Notes under the pieces: model-generated
The model's input: only the letters and a program-made list of their open reading frames with translations
Told to the model about the DNA's origin: nothing
The model's database searches: none
Part shown: positions 22,379-33,410 of the stretch, in pieces
How the letters are laid out: every line of letters begins with the position of its first letter
Numbering within the stretch: the stretch's first letter is position 1
Assembly (NCBI GenBank): GCA_012934845.2
Contig: WNNJ02003550.1
Span: forward strand, 1-64,000
Reading direction: 5' to 3'
DNA: 64,000 nucleotides
DNA from: Pomphorhynchus laevis
Taxonomy: Eukaryota; Acanthocephala; Palaeacanthocephala; Echinorhynchida; Pomphorhynchidae
Program-made: the position numbers and the translations under genes

Positions 22379-23533
22379 ATCGAAAGGTACTATTAAACCG
22401 GATCCCAATCGTGTCAAGCCACTTATCAATTTTCTGATTTCTACAGATATAAAATCTATGCAGCGTCTAACGGGTCTCCTTGCATATTATTCTAAATGGA
22501 TAGTTCGTTATCGCGAAAAATTAGACCTTTGCTCGATCGTGATACATATCCGCCTTCAAGTGATGTTAACAAAGCTATTGATGACTTGAAGAATTAAATT
22601 TCTGAGGCAACTCTAGCAGCGTATACTCACGATCTTCTTTTGAACATAGAGACTAACGCATCATATTCGTCAATAGGTGCCGTTCTGAGCCAAGCATCAA
22701 AGCCGATTGCGTTTTTTTCACAAACCCTACCAAAAACTGCGTTACATCAATCCAGCATTGAAAAAGAGGCCCAGGCCATTGTAAATAGCATTCAATATTG
22801 AAAGCATTATTTACTTGGTAAACCGTTCACTATAATAACAGATCAACGCTCTGTTTCTTTCATGTTAGGTAGAGCTCATTCGAGTAAAATCAAAAATGAT
22901 AAAGTGGCTCGATGGCGACTTGAATTAGCTCCTTATCAATACGAAATTCAGTATCGTATGGGAAGTGAAAATAAGGCAGCCGACGCTATGTCAAAAATTA
23001 CTCACATGTGTGCCCATACTGGATCATTGAACCAATTAAAACACAGTCACAATACTCTTTGTCATCCTGGCATTACTAGAATGTTGCATTTCGTTACACA
23101 GCATCGCTTGCCATATGATAAATCATACGTTACGAAATTTATTAATAGTTGCCATATCTGTTCCGAACTGAAACCTCGCTTTTGTAAAACTACCGTTAGC
23201 CACGTCACCAATGCCACTCAGACATTCGAGAGATTATGTGTAGATTTCAAAGTTCCGCTTGAATCTGTTACTCGAAACCGTTATCTACTTTACGTTGTCG
23301 ATGAATTATCCCGTTTTCTGTTTGATATTCCTTGTAAAGACTGTTCATCCCTCTCAGTAATTACTGCACTACGACAAATCATAAGTATTTTTGGTAGTCC
23401 TGGCAGAATACACACGGATCAATAATCAATAAATTTCCTCAAATGAAAATACTATTGTTCGTGGAATCATTTGATATCAGGGCGTCAGCACCACGAAATA
23501 AATTCAGCAGTGAAATTGTCGCAAATGACAAAG

Positions 23534-23617
23534 TCACCGTTTCGAGCTAGTTGGCTCTCATCAGTAGCTTGTACTCCCCACAACTGGATTGAAGTTGGGA
23601 GAAAAGCTATACGGTGA
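23534..23617 (-). ncRNA. Hammerhead ribozyme, unit 1
   Basis: Read on the minus strand: helix III TCACCGT pairs perfectly with ACGGTGA (7 bp). The cleavage triplet is GTA. Helix I is TAGCTT with AAGCTA, extended past an internal loop by CTCCC with GGGAG and a small apical stem. The core CTGATGA is followed by helix II GAGC-CAACTA-GCTC and then GAAA. All conserved core bases and the A15.1-U16.1 pair are present. Cleavage is predicted between 23610 and 23609. Helices I and II are closed by loops and helix III is open, which is type III topology. Confidence 0.92.
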
Positions 23618-23901
23618 TTTGAAACAACAAAGGCTCCTTGTTCCCTTGCAAAGACTGGGGTTTGCAACTGCAAATATTTACCCGTCTGCATTAAGCGCTG
23701 GAGAACCAAGCGCGTTGTGCTACAAAGATACACACCAGTTGGCTACTGGATAGTACAATGTAGCACTACGATGCACTGCTGCTATGCATCACTATCAATA
23801 AATTTCCTCAAATGGAAATACTATTGTTCGTGGAATCATTTAATATCAGGGCGTCAGCACCACGAATAAATTCAACAGTGAAATTGTCGCAAATGACAAA
23901 G

Positions 23902-23985
23902 TCACCGTTTCGAGCTAGTTGGCTCTCATCAGTAGCTTGTACTCCCCACAACTGGATTGAAGTTGGGAGAAAAGCTATACGGTGA
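23902..23985 (-). ncRNA. Hammerhead ribozyme, unit 2
   Basis: This has the same sequence and fold as the copy at 23534-23617, 368 bp further on. The predicted cleavage is between 23978 and 23977 on the minus strand. With the first copy, a transcript of the minus strand would release a ~368-nt monomer. Confidence 0.92.
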
Positions 23986-24270
23986 TTTGAAACAACAAAG
24001 GCTCCTTGTTCCCTTGCAAAGACTGGGGTTTGCAACTGCAAATATTTACCCGTCTGCATTAAGCGCTGGAGAACCAAGCGCGTTGTGCTACAAAGATACA
24101 CACCAGTTGGCTACTGGATAGTACAATGTAGCACTACGATGCACTGCTGCTATGCATCACTATCAATAAATTTCCTCAAATGGAAATACTATTGTTCGTG
24201 TAATCATTTGATATCAGGGCGTCAGCACCACGAAATAATTCAACAGTGAAATTGTCGCAGATGACAAAGT

Positions 24271-24353
24271 CAGCGTTGTAGCTTTTCTCCCAACTTCAAT
24301 CCAGTTGTGGGGAGTACAAGCTACTGATGAGAGCCAACTAGCTCGAAAAGGTG
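24271..24353 (+). ncRNA. Hammerhead ribozyme, degenerate copy at the inversion junction
   Basis: Plus-strand CTGATGA (24324-24330), helix II GAGC/GCTC and GAAA are present, and helix I TAGCTT/AAGCTA is intact. Helix III is altered (CAGCGTT against AAGGTGA) because the direct unit turns into the inverted unit here, so activity is doubtful. Confidence 0.75.
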
Positions 24354-24637
24354 ACTTTGTCATTTGCGACAATTTCACTGTTGAATTTATTCGTGGTGCT
24401 GACGCCCTGATATCAAATGATTCCACGAACAATAGTATTTCCATTTGAGGAAATTTATTGATAGTGATGCATAGCAGCAGTGCATCGTAGTGCTACATTG
24501 TACTATCCAGTAGCCAACTGGTGTGTATCTTTGTAGCACAACGCGCTTGGTTCTCCAGCGCTTAATGCAGACGGGTAAATATTTGCAGTTGCAAACCCCA
24601 GTATTGCGAGGGAACAAGGAGGCTTTGTTGTTTCAAA

Positions 24638-24721
24638 TCACCGTATAGCTTTTCTCCCAACTTCAATCCAGTTGTGGGGAGTACAAGCTACTGATGAGAG
24701 CTAACTAGCTCGAAACGGTGA
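24638..24721 (+). ncRNA. Hammerhead ribozyme, inverted unit
   Basis: On the plus strand: TCACCGT (24638-24644), A17 at 24645, helix I TAGCTT (24646-24651) with AAGCTA (24685-24690), core CTGATGA (24691-24697), helix II GAGC/GCTC, GAAA (24712-24715), and helix III ACGGTGA to 24721. The core is complete. The predicted cleavage is between 24645 and 24646. It lies 12 bp inside the right flank repeat. Confidence 0.92.
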
Positions 24722-25485
24722 CTTTGTCATTTGGGATCAATAATCATGTTTTCAATCTGGTGAGTTCCGTGATTTTCTATCATCTCAGGGCATAACCTTT
24801 AGTAGAAGTACACCCTACAACCCGCGCGGTAACTGTCAAGCCGAAAGATGTCTGATTAATTTGGAAGACGATACAGTTAGAAACTTAATCAAGAAATGTC
24901 TTTCAAAAATTGGTAAACAGTTCTACCTAAAGTATTATCATCTATGTGATAATTGCTATGTACTAACACTGCGGAAACGCCACACGAACGTATGTTCAAT
25001 TAATCGCGAAATTCAATGAACTCCTTTGTTTTATCGCCGTGGCTTCATAACGATCAAGTGTATTTACTGAAAGACGTTAGGGCACCTAAAACTGATTATA
25101 CTTTCAGACCTGTTGAAGTACTACAATCAAATGGTAATTACGCTACCGTGCGAAATATACCCCAAGGTAATGATCATGACGTGTCTGTTAGAAAGTTGGC
25201 TAAATACCCGTCTAATCCATCAATTGATGAAGACAGAAACTGCAGCCAAGTAGAATTAAAATATTTGGCCGATGAAATCACCAACTTTTCGCCAATATAT
25301 TATAAAGATTCATTATCAAAAGAAAAATATGAATTTTCCCAAGAATCAAAAGATAATAGTCATACTATGACAAAAGAAGACGAGAACGAAAATTTCATGG
25401 AACCCCCCACAATTCCAAAAACAAGAAGAGAGGACCATAAGAAGACCGGCCTATCTTAATGATTACTTTTGATGCCGGGGTGAAT

Positions 25486-25585
25486 GTTATGATATGAAAT
25501 GATCAGATTGTACCTCTTGTATAACTCTATTTATTTATAGATATTATTGAATAAAGCCATTCTAACGTTGCTTATTTATCACAAT
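25486..25585 (+). repeat. G1 right LTR
   Basis: It starts TGTTATGATATG after a purine-rich stretch and ends near TTATCACA, about 100 bp long. It shares its second half with 20357-20417. Confidence 0.55.
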
Positions 25586-25779
25586 TTTACGGAATTTACC
25601 AATTTTACATTTGAATTAACTTCTGTTAATTTTTTGCTGAAGATTTGCTGCACAATTGAATCGTTTGATAGCTCTGACACGTTGGAAAACGTAATTACTA
25701 GTAGCGTCAATTGAATCTCAATCCGATCCTTGTTGTATTCAATAAACACTTGTCAAATTAAGTAATCCAAAACTAAAAT
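25586..25779. other. Spacer between G1 and LINE J4
   Basis: Nothing was recognised. It may be the 5' UTR of J4. Confidence 0.3.
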
Positions 25780-26144
25780 GAATAGTGAAAAAATTACAAC
25801 GTCGGAGCTTCAAAGCTCCATGTAAAATGCAACTTTCAAATTTTCAAGGATTTTTGACTCAGGTATGGGTAATTTTCAAGTTTAAGATGACAAATCTGCT
25901 GATAATAAGGTAAGTGAAGTTTTGATTTCTGATTCTGGTAACTCAGGGGAGCTCCCCCGGTGCCTAAACTGAAAAATCTACTACTAATCTCAGGAATTAA
26001 ACGATTGAACGCCACTTATTATTTAATGCATTTGTACGTGAATTCATTAATAAACAACCTGTTCGCATATTATTTAACTCTGTCAAGACAGGCGACAATC
26101 TTCTAAGAGTCTCTTTTTCATCTGGCGACATTGCTAAGCAATAT

Positions 26145-26914
26145 ATGGATTTTTTCACTAAGAATCTCGCACATCTCGGAACTTTTAACTATAAACCTAT
26201 CCAAGCTACAATTAAAATAACTAATTTTCCGTTATTCCCCGACGATTCTGACATCAACAGTCTTAAGAAAACATATAAACTTACTTCAGTAAGGCAATTA
26301 AAATCAAAATCAGGCGACCCATTGCCGGTCGCATTTGCGAACACTGACCTGGACACTGGTGAGGTCATGTGTAAGAATGCTGTTAATCCGTTTATTGGTT
26401 ATAATTTTAAGTGTGTGCTGACCAGTGAGGATCTTCTCACGTATCCTCACTGCAATAAATGTCATAAGTGGGGACATTGGGCCTCCACTTGCAAGGCGCC
26501 TCCATTGTGTGGTGTATGCAGCAGTGTCTCCTGCTCCGACATGACAAATAACTCTAAATGCACAGCGAACCCTACTTGTAGCAACTGCGGATTAGGACAT
26601 CCGTCTTGGTCTCGCAAGTGCCAACATTTTACTAGATACATAAATAAATTTGTTCGTCCATCTGCAGCAACCAAATCCTCGTTCTCCGACGTAGCTAAAT
26701 CGAATCCTCCGGATAGAATGTCAAATGCGGACATTCTGTTTCTTATAGACAATTCTAAGAAAATGATTCTAAACCAAATGGAAAACCTTATCAAGCCGCT
26801 GGTAAACGCATTATTTCAATCCCCTACCGTCGCTCAAGTAGAGACCTGTCCCAAATCCAAAAAAGGGGTGGATCTGCTCATCCGATCTCACCGCCCAAGG
26901 TGGGTAAACTCCTG
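26145..26914 (+). CDS. Jockey-type LINE ORF1 (Gag-like zinc-knuckle protein), J4
   Basis: This is the open C-terminal part of ORF1 (256 residues from an internal Met). Upstream coding sequence is in other frames. An RNA-recognition-like region (FNYKPIQATIKITNFPLF) is followed by three Cys-His clusters around residues 100-165: CNKCHKWGHWASTC, CGVCSS...C, and CSNCGLGHPSWSRKC. This arrangement is typical of the Gag-like ORF1 of I/Jockey-group LINEs. The protein coats LINE RNA in the cytoplasm. It stops 145 bp before ORF2. Confidence 0.75.
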
Positions 26915-27058
26915 AATGGCAATATTACAGACTCCACCCAGGGAAATGAAGATAATGCCCAGGGGCACCGGCCAATGGCGGGGTTAGTGATGGGAAGGGA
27001 AACCTTTCCACTCCTAGCTCTGTCTAGGCCGCCAGCTCCCGTCTAACTGGTCTGCACA

Positions 27059-29382
27059 ATGGTTAGTAAGCCCGAGCCTTTTTCACTGAATATTCTTCAG
27101 TGGAATTCGGGAGGTGCTTCTGCCCTTAGGCTTCTATCTGGTAGAGACGCAGATGTTATAGTCCTTCAGGAGACATGGTCTATCCGTTTCCCCAGGACAT
27201 TACTCGATTTATCCCTAAGCACATTTATTCCCACTATACTCCGTACATAACCCCCTCACTCCTCTTCATCTCATGGACTCTTGACCTTAGTTAAATGCTC
27301 CTTAAGATCCTCCCTCATTTTAAACTACTCCTGTCCAGCCCTATCTTGCTTAGTAGTTTCACTCGTTAAGAACGGTAAACGCCTCAGTCTAGCCAACGTC
27401 TATATTCGTCCGGGGGAGATTCACAAGAACCGTGACCTCCTGGATGGGATAATTGATGGCGGCTATGACATGGTACTAGGTGACTTCAACGACATAACTG
27501 GTCGTTGGATTAATGCAGCACTCCGCAGAGCCAGGAATGGTTATCTTATTCATAAACCACCGTCCCCCTCCTTTCATTGCACAACAACGAATTCTCTCCT
27601 CGACTTACTATTGCTCCACGAGAAGTGGTTGCTTAAACCCTTCTGCACGGAGCAATCGCGGCAACATCTGTCCACCTCTCATGACCTGATTCGTTGGCGG
27701 ATAGAAGAGGATTCTCTGCTTCGTAGAAGATTCCACTTTGATCCTATCAGAGTGGCTTTCTTTCAAGCAGCTATCCAACGCTTCCCCCGAATTTGCATTG
27801 AGAGTTTAACCAAATTGAATTCCTATCTCTCTTCGCAAGTCACCGCGTTTTTATCGACTACCTATAAAGGTCGCATTTTCAGCCCCACTCCGACAAAACT
27901 CAAGGTCCTAACCAAATTGCTGCACCTCCCTGACCTCTCCTCTTCGGCCAAACAGACTCTCTAGAAAGAATACTGGCGTACCAGATACTGGTTCCAGCCG
28001 AGTAAGGATAAGTCGAGCATTGCTCGTCTTAACCCTTCTCAGTCTTCCTTCTGGAAGATATTTAAGAAAGAGAGGGTTGTTTGTTAGAAGGATAGAGCAT
28101 CTGGGTGGATCGGAAGTATTGGTCTTGATAGAGTTTTGGAGGAGTCACTTTGCTTACATAACTATGGAGCCACACAATCACCGCAACCAATCCCGCCTTG
28201 GGGGGGACTTCAGGAGTAGATATATATCCGTTCCAGATATACTCAAAGCCTGGGGGCCTCTTCCGGGCACCTCCAAAACCGTCGCTCCACTCTCTTCTCG
28301 GGTCTGTCAGCTTTTGACAGCCGATCAAAGAAGGGAGGTGGGCGTCACAATGTTATAAGCCACCCCATCCGATGTGGGCGGCATCGACATTAGTCATAGA
28401 ATCTTTATCCCAAAGAAATATTCGGTCTCATGTCCTAAATAGGTGAAGTGCATCAATTTTGTCGGGAGAATAGTCATCAACTTGCTGTGGCTGTTTTCCT
28501 TTACTTTTCTGCTGCATTTGACCGCATCTCCATTCCTTTTGTTATCTCTTCTCTCAGGTCCCTCGGGTTGCCTGCGAGAATTGTTAACAGGGTGGAGATA
28601 CTGTTGTATACCAAGCGATTCTATTATGAAGACGACCCTGATGCGTGTCAGTTCTACCCTATCACAGGTGTGCCTCAAGGTTCCCCTCTTTCTCCTATCT
28701 TGTATCTTGCTGCTTCCATAAATTTCTTCAAAATATTTAAACAGCGTGATCAACGTCTAGTGGTGTACGCTGATGACACCACAGCCCTGTTCTCTGGACG
28801 CAGGTGCAAGGACGTTGTCTCTAACATCAGCCGTTTCTTTTTAAGATTAAAAGACCAGTTACCCATGTCCAACCTAATTCTAAACTCCGCAAATCGCAGG
28901 TGGTTGTCTTTCATTGCACCCCTGCAACTAAGAAAAAACTTAAGAGATTAGCACTCTCCGCGCTCTCCTCCATATTTGTCTCTGAACCACTTCCCACCTT
29001 CACAAGTCGAGTAAAATACCTGGGATTCACCGTTTCGGTGAACTGGTCGGTGAAAGCCGACCTGGATAGACTAAAACGTATCCTGAAGAGAGCTAGTTGG
29101 GCTCTGAAACGGGCCCAACATCTGTCGTTGAATGGGAAAACTCAAGTGCGCCTTTGGGGTACTTGGGCTATCTCGAGATTAGTCTTCTTCTCTAGAGGAC
29201 GTCCTCCAGAGCAAATACTAAGGTTTCTTAAGCTCCTCATCTCCCGCTTACCCATCATAGTTCGCGCCGACTGGACTCTTCGGGGGAGGGTGAAAGACCC
29301 CGGGTGGTTTAGTCGGAAAGCGGCGTGCTGGATCGGTTGGAGGGCTCAGATCCATTTGGATTTGGGGTCTCTTTGTGTATAG
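27059..29382 (+). pseudogene. Jockey-type LINE ORF2 (endonuclease-reverse transcriptase), J4
   Basis: The endonuclease opens with LNILQWNSGGASAL and includes LQET, RPGEIHKN, LGDFNDITGRWIN and SHDLIRW. The RT includes SAAFDRISIPFVI, GVPQGSPLSPILYL and VVYADDTTALFSG (catalytic YADD), then NLILNSA and KYLGFTV. The C-terminus ends HLDLGSLCV. The coding sequence runs through several frames (27059-27250, 27281-27964, 28020-28358, 28448-28951, 28900-29382). A gap near 28438, relative to J5, removes the start of the RT palm. It is not functional. Confidence 0.8.
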
Positions 29383-29536
29383 TGTTGGAGACTGTCATGT
29401 CAAGTTCAGGATGCAGTTCATTTATCTGACATTGACATAATAACTATTTTGTTGTCATTATTTATGTCGTTATGTATTGTTTTTTAATAAAACCTTTATT
29501 ATTAAATGCTGGTAGCGTGAGCATCATTGCAAAAAT

Positions 29537-30432
29537 ATGAGTACGAACAAGCGTGTCGGAGGAACAAAGGATTGTGAAAAAAAAAACAGTTTTCCAGTCA
29601 TTTTTCTAGAAAAAACAATGGAAAAAGACGAAATACAGGTAAATGTTGGTCTGAAATCGCCCGTTCTAAAGGTTAGTGAGTTTTCAATTGTTGCTATGGA
29701 TGGGGAAGTACTTTCCCCATCCCAAAACTAAAACATTTGATCATTATAACGATCAAAAAGCCTATGGAAAGGCATCTATTGTTTAATTTCTTTCTACGGC
29801 CGTTTACAGAGCAACTATCAAATAGAGTCATTTTAAACTCGGTAAAACTTTACGAAACTGAACTAAAGATTTCGTTTACGACCTCAGACCTCTTAAAGGG
29901 GTATGTTAAATACTTTAAATCTTCCCTGTCGAAGTATGGGTCCATATACTCTAAACCCGTACTTGCCACTCTAAAAGTAACTAACCTCCCATGTCAAATG
30001 GATGAGAATGATATCGAGTTGCTAAAAGAAACATTTAAAATATCGAACTTCCATTCAATAATAGGCAAGAGCGGACATCAAATACCAGTTGGATTTTGTT
30101 CCGCTTCCCTAGAGCGGGCTGAATTGCTGGCTAATTCAGTTTGTAACCCCTTTATGGGATTTAATCCCAGATTTACTATCATCGACAAAGAAGAGATCAC
30201 ATATCTGCATTCCAGCCGGTGCTATAAATGGGTGCACTGGGCCTCCAGCTGCATTGAGCCATCGATATGTGGGGTGTGTGGCTCCCCCAAGTGTCCGGCT
30301 TTGTTGACAGGAGAAAAATGTGTATCCCCTCCACTATGCTCTAACTGTGGGGGAGCCATCCTGCATGGGGCAGAAAATGCAGTCATTTTAAATTATATCA
30401 AAGTGAATTTAACAAGTATGCTGCCCAACTGA
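29537..30432 (+). pseudogene. Jockey-type LINE ORF1 (Gag-like), J5
   Basis: The first frame, 29537-29731, begins MSTNKRVGGTKDC. The second, 29737-30432, holds SNRVILNSVKLYETELKISF, VLATLKVTNLPCQMDEND, and Cys-rich motifs near CYKWVHWASSC, CGVCGSPKC and CSNCGG. One frameshift separates the frames near 29731-29737, and another shortens the C-terminal knuckle. The spacer to ORF2 contains the GNEDAAQ-like segment shared by all copies. Confidence 0.75.
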
Positions 30433-30802
30433 AATCTGGTACCTTTGCAAATGCTGCCACTCGTACGAGGGACGATGATCTCATGCGGGCAATTCATATA
30501 CGTATAGAAACAATGTATAAGAAGATGGAAGTTTTAGTATCCTCTGTTGTTGCCACATTCTGTACTAACCCTACTATTCCATCATCAACGGCAATTCCAT
30601 CATCCAAAAAGAGGGGGGCTTCAGCTTATCCCATCCCCCTATCAATATTGGCAACCTACTGAAGAATAAGAAAATAAGGGGAAATGAAGATGCTGCCCAG
30701 AGGCAAGTACCTGTCCCGGATGGTTCTAGTGACGGGAAAGGGTAACCTTCCTGCACCTAGCTCTGTCTTGGTAGGCAATCCCCATCCAACTAATCCATCA
30801 TA

Positions 30803-33255
30803 ATGCAGAGTACTCGTGAGCCTTTTTCACTGAATGTCCTTCAGTGGAATTCGGGAGGTGCTTCTGCCCTTAGACTTTTATCTGGTAGAGATGTAGATGT
30901 TATAGTCCTTCAGGAGACGCGGTCTATCCGTCTTCCCCAGGACATTACTCGATTTATCCCAAAACATATATGTTCCCACTATACTCCGTACATAACCCAC
31001 CTCACTCCTCTTCATCTCAAGGACTCTTGACCTTAGTAAAGTGCTCCTTAAGGTCCTCCCTCCTATTAAACTACTCATGTCCAGCCATGTCTTCTTTAGT
31101 AGTTTCACTCTGTAAGAACGGTAAACGCCTCAACCAATGTCTCATCCGTCCAGGGAAGATACACAAGAACCGTGTCACCCTGGATAGTATTATCGACAGC
31201 GGCTACGACATGATACTTGGGGATTTCAACGACAGAACTGGTCGTTGGATCAATGCAGCGCTTCGCAGAGCTAGGAACGGTTATCTTATTCACAAACCCC
31301 CATCCCCTACCTTTCATTGCGCATCAACAAATTCTATCCTCGACATTTTACTGCTTCACTCGAGGTGGCTGTTAAAACCCCTCTGCACGGAGCAGTCGCG
31401 CCAGCAATTGTCCACCTCTCATGACCTAATTCGTTGGAGAATTGAGGAAGATATATTGCTTCGCAGAAGGTTTCACTTTGATCCTATCAGAGTGGCTTTC
31501 TTTCAGGCGGCTATCCAACTCTTTCCCCGAATAGAAAATGAGAGTATGACCGAATTTAATACCTACCTCTTTTCGCAAGCTACCGCGATTCTATCGACTA
31601 CCTATAAAGGTCGTATATACAATCCCACTTCGACGAAACTCAAGGTCCTAGCAAAATTACTGAACCTCCCTAATCTCTCTGCTTCCGCCAAACAGGCCTT
31701 CTTGAATGAATACTGGAGCACTAGATACAGGTTCCAGCTGAGTAAGGATAGGACGAGTATCGCTCGCTTAGTACTTTTCAGTCTTCCTTTTGGAAGATTT
31801 TCAAGAAAGAGAAGTTTGTTTGCTGGAAGGATAGAGCATTGAGTTGGATAGGGAATGAAGGCCTTGGAAAAGTTTTGGAGGAGTCACTAGCCCTACACAA
31901 CTATGGAGCCACTTAATCACCTCAACCAATCCCGCCTTGGTGTAACTTCAGGAGTAGGGATCTATCTGTTACGGATATTCTTAACTCCTGGGGTCCACTC
32001 CCGGGCATCTCCAAATCCGTCGTTCCACTTTCTTCTCGGGTCTGTCAGCTTTTGACAGCTGATCAGAGAAGAGAGGTGGCCGTCACAATGCTTTTAGCCT
32101 CCCCATCCGATGTAGCAGGCATCAATATTAGTAAGCGTGTTTTTATTCCTAAGAAAAAATCCTGCTCATGCCCTAAAGATCTGCGACCCATTTCGATTCA
32201 AAATGCCCTCGTGTCAATTTACGAAAAAGCGCTTGCGCGTAAAATCCGCGACCATTTAAGTAGGCGTAATTTGATCCCTCCAGGTTTTCATGGGTTCGTC
32301 AAAGGTCGCTCGGTCCATTCAGCAGTTGGTGAGGTGGAACAGTTTTGTCGGGATAATAGCCATCGTTTAGTTGTGGCTGTTTTCCTTGACTTTTCTGCTG
32401 CATTTGACCGCATCTCCATTCCTTTTGTGATCTCTTCTCTCAGGTCCCTCGGGTTGCCTGCGAGAATTGTGAACAGGGTGGAGATCCTGCTGTATACCAA
32501 GCGATTTTACTATGAAGACGACCCTGATGCGCGTCAGTTCTACCCTATTACGGGTGTGCCTCAAGGTTCACCTCTTTCTCCTATCTTATATCTTGCTCCT
32601 CCATTAATCTATTCAAAATATTTAAACACGATCAACGTCTTGTGGTTTATGCTGATGACACAACATCCCTGTTCTCTGGACACATGTGCAAAGACGTAGT
32701 TTCTGACATCGGCCGCTTCTTTTTAAGATTAAAAGACCAGTTACCCGTATCCAATCTTCTTTTAAACTCTGCCAAATCGCAGGCGGTTGTCTTTCATGGC
32801 ACCCCTGCAACTAAGAAAAAACTTAAGAGATTAGCACTCTCCGCGCTCTCCTCCATATTTGTCTCTAAATCACTTCCCACCTTCACAAGTCGAGTAAAAT
32901 ACCTGGGGTTCACCGTTACGGTGATCTGGTCGGCGAAAGCTGACCTGGATAGATTCAAACGTATCCTGAAGAAAGCTAGGTGGGCCCTGGAAACGGTGTT
33001 CAGCATCTGTCATTGAAAGGGAAAACCCAGGTGGGCTTTTGCGGTAGCTGGGCTATCTCGGAATTAGTCTTCTTTTTGAGCGGACGTCCCCCTGTGCAAA
33101 GGCTAAGGTTTCTTAAGCTCCTCGTCTCATGGTTACTCATGATAGTCAGCCCCGATTGGATTCTTCGAATGGGTGAAAGACCCCTGTTTGTTCAGTCGGA
33201 AGGCGCCGTGTTGGATCGGTTGGGAGTTCAAATCCCCCTGGATTTGTGGCCGTAA
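30803..33255 (+). pseudogene. Jockey-type LINE ORF2 (endonuclease-reverse transcriptase), J5
   Basis: The endonuclease contains LNVLQWNSGGASAL, VIVLQETRSIRL, GDFNDRTGRWINAALRRA and SHDLIRWRI. The RT contains FIPKKKSCSCPKDLRPI, GFHGFVKGRSVHSA, VFLDFSAAFDRISIPF (motif A), GVPQGSPLSPILYL (motif B region) and MVYADDTTSLFSG (motif C), then FTSRVKYLGFTV. At least four frameshifts divide it (frames 30803-31030, 30970-31842, 32052-32699, 32642-33016, 32980-33255). All catalytic motifs are still visible. Confidence 0.85.
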
Positions 33256-33410
33256 AAGTGGGAATAGGAAGAAGACCAGTACGAATTTATTCTGTTTGTT
33301 GATTTGTCGTCTTACTGTTTTGTTAATCATGTTTATCATGATTACTGTATTGTTAATCATGTCAACCGATCAAAATTTGATCGGTTGTATTTTTTAATAA
33401 AATCCTTATT

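Larger units (their letters stand above)
23429..24733. mobile_element. Retrozyme-like array of ~368-bp hammerhead units, direct plus inverted
   Basis: This 1305-bp insertion interrupts the integrase region of G1. It holds two full direct units (starting at 23426 and 23795, spaced 369 and 368 bp), a third cut after about 115 bp, and then about 1.2 units in inverted orientation from 24279 on. GGATCAATAATCA occurs at both edges (23416-23428 and 24734-24746), consistent with a target duplication of about 10-13 bp. Each complete unit has one hammerhead ribozyme. No protein of known family is encoded. Tandem ribozyme units with target duplications resemble retrozymes and the schistosome Sm-alpha family, but I do not recognise this sequence. 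Confidence 0.85.
20357..25585 (+). mobile_element. Ty3/gypsy LTR retrotransposon fossil G1
   Basis: This broken LTR element reads on the plus strand. Parts recognised in order are: gag with nucleocapsid knuckles and protease (within 20661-21656), reverse transcriptase (within 21850-22590), RNase H (about 22600-22990), and integrase with its zinc-binding and core regions (about 23030-23425, then from about 24744), with a C-terminal tail to 25459. Short matching LTR segments lie at both ends, the left one shortened. It carries two later insertions: an 81-bp PLE end in RT and a 1.3-kb ribozyme array in integrase. It has several breaks besides these and is not functional. The age is moderate, since protein similarity is still easily seen. 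Confidence 0.8.
25780..29508 (+). mobile_element. Jockey-type LINE J4
   Basis: This two-ORF non-LTR element has ORF1 within 25780-26914 and ORF2 within 27059-29382, followed by a 3' UTR of about 125 bp ending TAATAAAACCTTTATTATT. It is the first of three head-to-tail copies (J4, J5, J6). Both ORFs are broken by several frameshifts or stops, but all domains are present. The next unit begins immediately after its 3' end. Confidence 0.85.
29509..33410 (+). mobile_element. Jockey-type LINE J5, most complete copy
   Basis: This is the second unit of the head-to-tail array: ORF1 29537-30790, ORF2 30803-33255, and a 3' UTR of about 155 bp ending TTTTTAATAAAATCCTTATT. Its length of about 3.9 kb and the presence of all domains make it the best model of the family here. 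A near-palindrome in the 3' UTR (AACCGATCAAAATTTGATCGGTT, split as AACCGATCAAA and TTTGATCGGTT) could form a hairpin just before the terminal A/T stretch. Confidence 0.85.
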
